Shown here: positions 6,115-11,069 of the stretch, one piece after another
How positions within the stretch are numbered: the first letter of the stretch is position 1
Layout of the letters: each line of letters begins with the position of its first letter
From: Sediminibacterium ginsengisoli
Lineage (GTDB): Bacteria > Bacteroidota > Bacteroidia > Chitinophagales > Chitinophagaceae
Length of the DNA stretch: 11,069 bases
Direction of reading: 5' to 3'
NCBI GenBank assembly: GCA_943324415.2
Contig: CALPLN020000052.1
Location: forward strand, 1 to 11,069
Position numbers and translations under genes: made by a program
Notes under the pieces: model-generated
The model's input: the letters and a program-made list of their open reading frames with translations, nothing else
Told to the model about the DNA's origin: nothing
Database searches by the model: none

Positions 6115-8577
6115 ACTATCTCAGCCCTTTTTTGTGCTTTTATTGTACAAGCACAAATAAAAGCCACAACTGCTCAAGAAAGATTAAAAACAATTGACCA
6201 GAGAAAGCAATTGTTGAGTAGATCTACATTGAATGAAACAAGTTTCAGAAATATCGGCCCCTCTATCATGAGTGGTCGTGTAGTTGACATTGAAGTGAAC
6301 CCTCAAGATCCTACTGAGTTTTACGTGGCGTATGCTTCTGGAGGTTTATGGCATACACAAAATAACGGACAAAGTTTTACACCTATTTTCGATTCGGTAG
6401 ATGTGCTCACGATAGGTGATATCGCTGTAAATTGGCAAAATAAAATGATTTGGGTTGGAACGGGCGAAGTAAACAGTAGTCGTTCTACCTATGCTGGGCT
6501 TGGTGTTTATAGGACATCCAATAATGGTAAAAGCTGGGAGTATTTAGGCTTACCAGAAAGTCACCATATTGGTAAGATTCAGCTATCAGCTAAAGATCCT
6601 AATACTGCATGGGTTGCTGTACTCGGACATTTATATTCAGAGAGTAAAGAAAGAGGTATTTACAAAACTTCAGATGCAGGAAAAACCTGGAATCAAACAT
6701 TGGCATTAGATGCAAATACAGGAGCTATTGATGTGGATATAGATCCTAGCAACGAACAAGTATTGTATGCTGCTATGTGGTATCGTACAAGAACAGCATC
6801 TAATTTTGAAGAATCAGGTAAAACATCTGGAATTTATAAAAGTACAGACGGGGGTGATCATTGGACTTTAATGTCTACGCCAACAAGTGGGTTCCCTTCT
6901 GGGGAGGGTGTAGGTAGAATTGGATTGGCGGTGTATCCAAAAAATCCATCAATAGTTTATGCGATTGTAGATAACAATTTTCATCAACCTGATACTGCAA
7001 TGCAAAAAGCAGCTGATACATCAAGATATGTATTAAGAGATTTTAAAGCCTTAACGGTAGATCAGTTTCTTGCATTAGACAATAGAAAATTAAATGCTTT
7101 TTTAAAGTCACCTCGTAATGGCATCCCTGCTAAATATGCTGCTGACAATTTGAAAGAAGAGGTTAAAACAGGAAAATTAGCCCCAAATTGTATTTGGGAT
7201 TATCTATATGACGCCAATACTGCTTTATTTGAAACTCCTATTTATGGGGCTCAAGTTTATCGTTCAGACAATGCAGGTGTTAGCTGGGTTAAAACCCATG
7301 CAAAGCCAATCGAATTGTATAGAACGTATGGTTATTATTTTGGTAAAGTGTTCGTGAGTCCAAGTAATCCTGAAAAAATTGCTATCACTGGAGTTGGCGT
7401 CTTATTAAGTACAGATGGCGGAAAAACATTTAATTCAATTGGCAAAGAGAATGTGCATGCTGACCACCATTTTGTATGGATGAATGGACAACGCGATAGT
7501 CATATGATTATTGGCAATGATGGTGGATGTAATATTACTTATGACAATGGTGCACATTGGTTCAAAGCAAATACGCCAGCTGTAGGTCAGTTTTACAATA
7601 TCACAGTGGATATGGCAAAGCCGTATAATGTATATGGTGGATTGCAAGACAATGGAACTTGGTTTGCATCAAGCTCAACAAAAGAAAACTATGATTGGTA
7701 TGATAGTGGACACAATCCTTATACCATGTTAGGTGGAGGAGATGGCATGCAAGTACAAGTTGATTGGAGAGATAACAAAACGGTTTATAGTGGTTCTCAA
7801 TTCGGATTTTATAGTAGACAAAATGTTGCGACAAAAGAAAGAAAAGCGGTACGTCCAATGAGAGACTTGGGTGAACCTGCTGTTCGTTACAACTGGCAAA
7901 CGCCTATTTTATTGAGTCGTCACAATCAAGATGTATTTTATTTTGGATCAAATAAATTCCACCGTTCAATGAGTAAGGGAGATAGTTTGGTAACTTTAAG
8001 CGGTGACCTAACAACAAATCCAACTCAAGGGGATGTACCTTTTGGAACCTTATCTACAATAAGTGAAAGTCCAATCCGATTTGGTTTAATTTATACAGGT
8101 TCTGATGATGGCAATGTGCAAGTGTCTAAAGACGGAGGCAATAGCTTTAGTTTGATCAGCCAAAAATTACCTAAGGGTTTATATGTCACTAGAGTCATTG
8201 CTAGTAAGTACAATGTTGCTAGAGTTTACGTAACGTTAAATGGATACCGCAATGATCATTTTAACGCATATGTATATCAGAGTGATGATTATGGTACAAC
8301 TTGGAAGCAAATTATGAAGGATTTACCTTCTGAGCCAGTGAACGTCATTAAGGAAGATGCAGTTTCTGAGAAAGTATTGTATGTTGGAACAGATGGCGGA
8401 TTGTATGTTAGCTTAGATGGTGGAAATAGTTCAATGTCTTGGAACAAAGGATTGCCAGCAAGTGTTCCAGTTCATGATTTAGAAATTCATCCAAGAGATC
8501 ATGAGATTGTGATTGGCACACATGGTCGTAGCCTTTACATTGCTAAATTGGAAGCATTAAGAAAGCAGGTGAAATAA
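6100..8577 (+). CDS. Secreted BNR/Asp-box beta-propeller protein (sortilin-N/VPS10-like)
   Basis: This 825-residue exported protein has a signal peptide ending near VQAQ (residue 19) and a chain of BNR/Asp-box repeats. Asp-box motifs (SxDxGxxW type) occur at about 140-146, 191-197, 248-255, 389-396, 437-444, 676-683, 728-735 and, degenerate, 771-776. This fits one or two large beta-propellers of the kind annotated in Bacteroidota as BNR-repeat glycosyl hydrolase or VPS10-domain protein. A helical, charged insert at about 300-366 separates the third and fourth Asp boxes. The family-typical ending IGTHGRSLYI is at 805-814. It is shorter than the common paralogs of about 1000 residues and has no visible type IX sorting domain, so it is more likely periplasmic or lipid-independent secreted. 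Asp boxes are structural; hydrolase activity is not shown. The ATG is chosen to fit the signal. Confidence 0.88.
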   Translation: MKRLFTISALFCAFIVQAQIKATTAQERLKTIDQRKQLLSRSTLNETSFRNIGPSIMSGRVVDIEVNPQDPTEFYVAYASGGLWHTQNNGQSFTPIFDSVDVLTIGDIAVNWQNKMIWVGTGEVNSSRSTYAGLGVYRTSNNGKSWEYLGLPESHHIGKIQLSAKDPNTAWVAVLGHLYSESKERGIYKTSDAGKTWNQTLALDANTGAIDVDIDPSNEQVLYAAMWYRTRTASNFEESGKTSGIYKSTDGGDHWTLMSTPTSGFPSGEGVGRIGLAVYPKNPSIVYAIVDNNFHQPDTAMQKAADTSRYVLRDFKALTVDQFLALDNRKLNAFLKSPRNGIPAKYAADNLKEEVKTGKLAPNCIWDYLYDANTALFETPIYGAQVYRSDNAGVSWVKTHAKPIELYRTYGYYFGKVFVSPSNPEKIAITGVGVLLSTDGGKTFNSIGKENVHADHHFVWMNGQRDSHMIIGNDGGCNITYDNGAHWFKANTPAVGQFYNITVDMAKPYNVYGGLQDNGTWFASSSTKENYDWYDSGHNPYTMLGGGDGMQVQVDWRDNKTVYSGSQFGFYSRQNVATKERKAVRPMRDLGEPAVRYNWQTPILLSRHNQDVFYFGSNKFHRSMSKGDSLVTLSGDLTTNPTQGDVPFGTLSTISESPIRFGLIYTGSDDGNVQVSKDGGNSFSLISQKLPKGLYVTRVIASKYNVARVYVTLNGYRNDHFNAYVYQSDDYGTTWKQIMKDLPSEPVNVIKEDAVSEKVLYVGTDGGLYVSLDGGNSSMSWNKGLPASVPVHDLEIHPRDHEIVIGTHGRSLYIAKLEALRKQVK

Positions 8578-8580
8578 ATA

Positions 8581-9417
8581 TTATCGATTGATATAAGCTT
8601 GTTCTTTTTGAACTAGCAAATTGAATATCTTTTCTAAAATAGGCGAATCTGTGGAAATCACGGATTCGTCTATTTTGCTTACAGGGATAATACGTTTGGT
8701 AGAACTAGCTATAAATGCACCTTTTGCTTTTGTCATTTCATCTAATGCAATCGGTCTTTCTTCTACTTGAATGCCATTCTCCGTAGCAACACTAAGTATA
8801 TTTTTTCTAGTGATCCCTTTTAATATTTGATCTTTAGGCGTTACAATATGACCTTGTTCTGAGATCATGAATATATTAGATCTTGGACATTCTCTTACCA
8901 TTCCTTCATGTGTGTATAAGATATCTTGACCTCCAAAAGCTTTTAATTTTGGTTGCAAGTAGATCGCCATTAAATAGTCAGTCGTTTTTACTTCGGGTAA
9001 TTGACGTTGAAAAGGATGACTCATAAGGCCAAAAGGACTCACTGTAAAACTATTGGAAGGGATAGGTAGCGGTTGTTGGATGATCGTCAATCTCGGTTGC
9101 TCTAAACTATATCCATCAGAACTGTCCCCGCCAGAAACAATTAATTTTAAACCAGAGTAAGGCATATTATTCTTAGCTACAAGCTCTAGAACAATCTTTA
9201 AAATGGCTTCTTTTGACTGAGGCACTTCCATATGCATCAACGCTGCAGACTGGTACAATCTGTCTAAGTGATCGGAAACAAATAATGGCTGATTGTCCAC
9301 AACTCTTAAGTAGTCGAAAATACCATAGCCTCTTTGTACCAATAAGTCATTTAATGACATGCCAGTTTGGTTAAAGGCACTTATATCTCCATTGTAATAA
9401 CAGCTAACGTTTTCCAA
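8581..9417 (-). CDS. Class IV PLP-dependent aminotransferase (BCAT / D-amino-acid aminotransferase / ADC lyase group)
   Basis: This 278-residue protein is a fold-type IV PLP enzyme. Visible signatures are YYNGDI near the start, the QRGYGIFDYLR segment (28-38), R53 in HLDRLYQSA, the Schiff-base lysine K144 in PEVKTTDYL, E176 in RECPRSNIF, and LKGITRKNIL (199-208) for the phosphate site. Members transfer the amino group of branched-chain or D-amino acids, or lyse 4-amino-4-deoxychorismate; which one cannot be decided here. The start is a TTG at 9417. The first ATG (9360, M20) would remove the first strand of the fold, so TTG is preferred. The gene is convergent with the BNR gene (3 bases between stops) and divergent from mscL (44 bases). 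Codons for residues 248-261 also form the BNR terminator hairpin on the other strand. Confidence 0.9.
   Translation of the reverse strand: MENVSCYYNGDISAFNQTGMSLNDLLVQRGYGIFDYLRVVDNQPLFVSDHLDRLYQSAALMHMEVPQSKEAILKIVLELVAKNNMPYSGLKLIVSGGDSSDGYSLEQPRLTIIQQPLPIPSNSFTVSPFGLMSHPFQRQLPEVKTTDYLMAIYLQPKLKAFGGQDILYTHEGMVRECPRSNIFMISEQGHIVTPKDQILKGITRKNILSVATENGIQVEERPIALDEMTKAKGAFIASSTKRIIPVSKIDESVISTDSPILEKIFNLLVQKEQAYINR
8636..8676 (+). terminator. Strong hairpin terminator for the BNR gene, inside the antisense aminotransferase ORF
   Basis: In plus-strand RNA the arm at 8636-8653 (AAAATAGGCGAATCTGTG) pairs over 18 positions with 8659-8676 (CACGGATTCGTCTATTTT) around a five-base GAAAT loop. Sixteen pairs are Watson-Crick and two are G-U (8643/8669 and 8650/8662). 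The A-rich foot on the left and UUUU on the right give the usual form of an intrinsic terminator. It begins 58 bases after the BNR stop. In minus-strand RNA the same two positions become A-C mismatches, so the fold is weaker for the aminotransferase transcript, which must pass through it to reach its stop codon. Confidence 0.75.
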
Positions 9418-9447
9418 AATAGATTGTTTTAAAGCTTAAATTTACTA

Positions 9448-9455
9448 CAAAATTA
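9448..9455 (-). promoter_or_regulatory. Candidate -7 element for the aminotransferase gene
   Basis: On the minus strand this reads TAATTTTG, matching TAnnTTTG, 30 bases upstream of the TTG start. It lies in the 44-base divergent gap, so any mscL promoter must overlap it or the 5' end of the aminotransferase gene. No clear -33 TTG is seen. For mscL only a five-of-six match (TAAATTTA, 9437-9444) is visible. Confidence 0.4.
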
Positions 9456-9461
9456 ATCAAT

Positions 9462-9851
9462 ATGGGATGGGTTAAAGAATTTAAAGATTTTGCAATTAAG
9501 GGTAATGTAATTGAATTGTCAGTAGCAGTAGTCATAGGTGCGGCATTCGGAGGCATTGTGAATTCATTGGTAGAGGATATCATAACGCCGTTGATTCTAA
9601 CGCCAGCCATCAAGGCTGCTGGGGTGGCGGATATCGATAAATTAGCCTGGGGCGCTGTCAAGTATGGTAAATCACTAGCATCAATCATTCAGTTCGTATT
9701 TATCGCATTTGTACTCTTCTTAGTGATAAAAGGGGTTAATAAGATCAAAGAAAAACAAGCAGAAGCGGATAAATTGGAAAATGAAATCCCCAAAATCTCA
9801 AGTACAGATCAATTATTAATGGAGATTCGGGATGCTTTGAAGTCAAAATAA
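9462..9851 (+). CDS. mscL: Large-conductance mechanosensitive channel MscL
   Basis: At 129 residues this is a normal-length MscL, the pentameric inner-membrane valve that opens under membrane tension to release solutes on hypo-osmotic shock. The N-terminal amphipathic helix MGWVKEFKDFAIKGN leads into TM1 (about 15-45) with the highly conserved run NVIELSVAVVIGAAFGGIV and then EDIITPL. A short periplasmic loop (about 46-68) is followed by TM2 (about 69-93, IIQFVFIAFVLFLVIKGVN). The cytoplasmic C-terminal helix is rich in K and E and ends TDQLLMEIRDALKSK, as in the family. It is expected to be a single-gene unit, divergent from the aminotransferase and gated by the membrane, not by its neighbours. 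Confidence 0.97.
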   Translation: MGWVKEFKDFAIKGNVIELSVAVVIGAAFGGIVNSLVEDIITPLILTPAIKAAGVADIDKLAWGAVKYGKSLASIIQFVFIAFVLFLVIKGVNKIKEKQAEADKLENEIPKISSTDQLLMEIRDALKSK

Positions 9852-9856
9852 GTAGA

Positions 9857-9900
9857 TGCCTTGAAGATTCAAGAATTTAATGTTTTCTTTTACTTCAAGG
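9857..9900 (+). terminator. Possible weak hairpin after mscL
   Basis: CCTTGAAG (9859-9866) can pair with CTTCAAGG (9893-9900) across a 26-base loop. A competing small hairpin, CTTGA/TCAAG at 9860-9873, shares the left arm. No clean run of U follows the stem, so termination at this site is uncertain. Confidence 0.3.
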
Positions 9901-9924
9901 GGCAGTTTATATATGTAATTTTAT

Positions 9925-9932
9925 TATATTTG
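9925..9932 (+). promoter_or_regulatory. Candidate -7 element for the VCBS-like gene
   Basis: TATATTTG matches TAnnTTTG and lies 40 bases upstream of the ATG at 9973, the same spacing as the element before the cytochrome operon. The base run 19-21 positions upstream is T-rich without an exact TTG. Confidence 0.4.
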
Positions 9933-9972
9933 GATTCCCCCAAAAGCGCTTAATTAATTTAAACTTCTTTAC

Positions 9973-11069
9973 ATGAAGCAGCGCGTAGTCTTATTGGCAG
10001 TCTCCTTTTTTCTTTTATTAAATAATTTAGATGCACAATCTTGGATTGTGAAAGACAGTATCTTGGTTTTTCCAGAGGGATTTTCTTCTTGGTTGAAAAG
10101 AAATAATGGGGGTATTGATTCTGCAAATCCAGGTCCAGGAAATTCTATGGGTATAAGCGGGATAGTTGGAACGAATCAAGGCATTGATTTATTTGATTTT
10201 AATAAAGATGGGCTTCCAGACTTAACATTCCAATTATTCCCGAGTAATAATGTAACAAGAGAATATCTAAAAGGCATTTTTATACAAAATAGAAATGGCA
10301 AGTTTATTTTAGATACCAACTATGTTATAAAAGCCAAGGGGGATATGTGGCTTGGAGGTTTTGGAGATTTTAATGGAGATGGACTTAATGATTATCATTA
10401 TATTATTCAAAATTATCATGGGGCGGATAGTAACAGAAAGTATAGTCCTGAAATGATTTATGACCATTGGCCAGAGAAGGTCTTTATAAATAATGGAAAA
10501 AGTTTTGATACCATTACACTTGATGTGGATAATTTAACTGTTGAGTCTACCTATGTGGCTGATATAGATAAAGATGGTTCTGATGAGATTATTGCAGCGG
10601 ATAGGGGCCCAAACTATATTAATATTTATAAATATGATAAAGTAAAGAAGCGTTTTTATAAAATATTCAATGACATTTCTACATTATGGAATAGTAGGTT
10701 TAATCCTTCTGTTAGCCGATATCCATTATTTAATGTTGTTGGAACAAATAGCCAAAATGAGTTTTCGGTTATTTTATTTGATAGTTCGAATTCTAAAGAG
10801 CTCAATGAGCCAGATTGGCAACCATATAATTTCAAAAAGTTTACACTTGCAAAATATAATTTCAATACTAAACAACTTGAAACAACCACATTAAATAGAG
10901 ATTCAATTTTAATTCCAATTAAATATTCTAAGCAAGATGCAGACGATTATTATAGATTCTCCATTCACGAAAAATTAACTGCATATCAGGTTGATATTGA
11001 CAAAAATGGGGAAGAAGAAATTGTAGTAGGTGGATTCTATATGAATAATTATTTTACAAATAAATTAAA
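9973..11069 (+). CDS. Secreted FG-GAP/VCBS-like repeat protein (3'-truncated by window edge)
   Basis: An open frame from ATG 9973 runs off the right edge, giving 365 visible residues. The first 21 residues are a Sec signal (hydrophobic LLAVSFFLLL, probable cleavage after LDA). The mature part has four Asp-rich calcium-type loops of the DxDxDGxxD kind: DFNKDGLPD (75-83), DFNGDGLND (132-140), DIDKDGSDE (197-205) and DIDKNGEEE (341-349). The first three are 57-65 residues apart, the spacing expected for blades of an FG-GAP/VCBS beta-propeller. Such proteins are extracellular or surface-bound, often for adhesion or polymer contact; no catalytic domain is visible. A C-terminal domain such as a type IX sorting signal, if any, would lie outside the window. 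The gene is preceded by a 121-base leader with its own candidate promoter. Confidence 0.8.
   Translation, partial: MKQRVVLLAVSFFLLLNNLDAQSWIVKDSILVFPEGFSSWLKRNNGGIDSANPGPGNSMGISGIVGTNQGIDLFDFNKDGLPDLTFQLFPSNNVTREYLKGIFIQNRNGKFILDTNYVIKAKGDMWLGGFGDFNGDGLNDYHYIIQNYHGADSNRKYSPEMIYDHWPEKVFINNGKSFDTITLDVDNLTVESTYVADIDKDGSDEIIAADRGPNYINIYKYDKVKKRFYKIFNDISTLWNSRFNPSVSRYPLFNVVGTNSQNEFSVILFDSSNSKELNEPDWQPYNFKKFTLAKYNFNTKQLETTTLNRDSILIPIKYSKQDADDYYRFSIHEKLTAYQVDIDKNGEEEIVVGGFYMNNYFTNKL

Noticed and set aside
7435..7858. Two overlapping minus-strand open frames
   Set aside because: Both are antisense to the BNR gene, with odd His/Ile/Tyr-rich composition and no recognisable motif.
9404..9688. Minus-strand frame across the mscL gene and the divergent gap
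   Set aside because: It is a shadow of mscL, which is a clear full-length family member.
9933..9972. Palindromes AGCGCT and TTAATTAA near the VCBS-like gene start
   Set aside because: They are very short, and the second is expected often in AT-rich sequence; neither is repeated elsewhere in a regulatory position.
10656..10894. Two opposing short frames within the VCBS-like gene
   Set aside because: Both lie inside the continuous frame from 9973 to the window edge, which has a signal peptide and calcium-type loops.
1..11069. CRISPR array, tRNA, insertion sequence or prophage content
   Set aside because: No evenly spaced direct repeats, no tRNA-like cloverleaf or CCA-type ends, no transposase, integrase or terminal repeats were seen.

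Overview
The window looks like chromosome from an AT-rich member of the Bacteroidota, probably near Chitinophagaceae or Sphingobacteriales. The evidence is a DUF5777-type outer-membrane barrel, a receiver-Crp/Fnr hybrid regulator, several Sec-exported proteins and lipoproteins, starts without a clear Shine-Dalgarno sequence, and TAnnTTTG promoter elements, the -7 consensus typical of this phylum. The genus call is inference. There are no tRNA or rRNA genes, insertion sequences, CRISPR arrays or obvious phage genes.

Left block (1-2861, minus strand): a GT4-type glycosyltransferase is followed by a PAS histidine kinase and a response regulator that runs off the left edge. The regulator is a receiver domain joined to a Crp/Fnr-type cyclic-nucleotide-binding domain. 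A TAACTTTG element in the 37-base gap upstream of the kinase suggests that the two-component pair has its own promoter.

Centre block (3031-6034, plus strand): five tightly packed genes, 2 to 11 bases apart, all encode envelope proteins. In order they are a two-module cytochrome-c-like lipoprotein, a one-module cytochrome-c-like lipoprotein, a YceI-family protein, a DUF5777 predicted beta-barrel and a membrane-anchored OB-fold (tRNA_anti-like) protein. This is the most system-like part of the window. It could be a cell-envelope redox module with heme lipoproteins, a lipid/isoprenoid-binding protein and an outer-membrane barrel. Its substrate cannot be read from the sequence. A 10-bp inverted repeat lies where the -33 region of its promoter should be.

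Right block (6100-11069): a large secreted BNR/Asp-box beta-propeller protein lies tail to tail with a class IV PLP aminotransferase, only 3 bases apart. The BNR gene's likely terminator is an 18-bp hairpin buried in the aminotransferase coding sequence. Its two G-U pairs fold in BNR-sense RNA but become A-C mismatches in aminotransferase RNA. The aminotransferase (TTG start) is divergent from mscL. Downstream, a secreted FG-GAP/VCBS-like protein with four Asp-rich calcium-type loops runs off the right edge.
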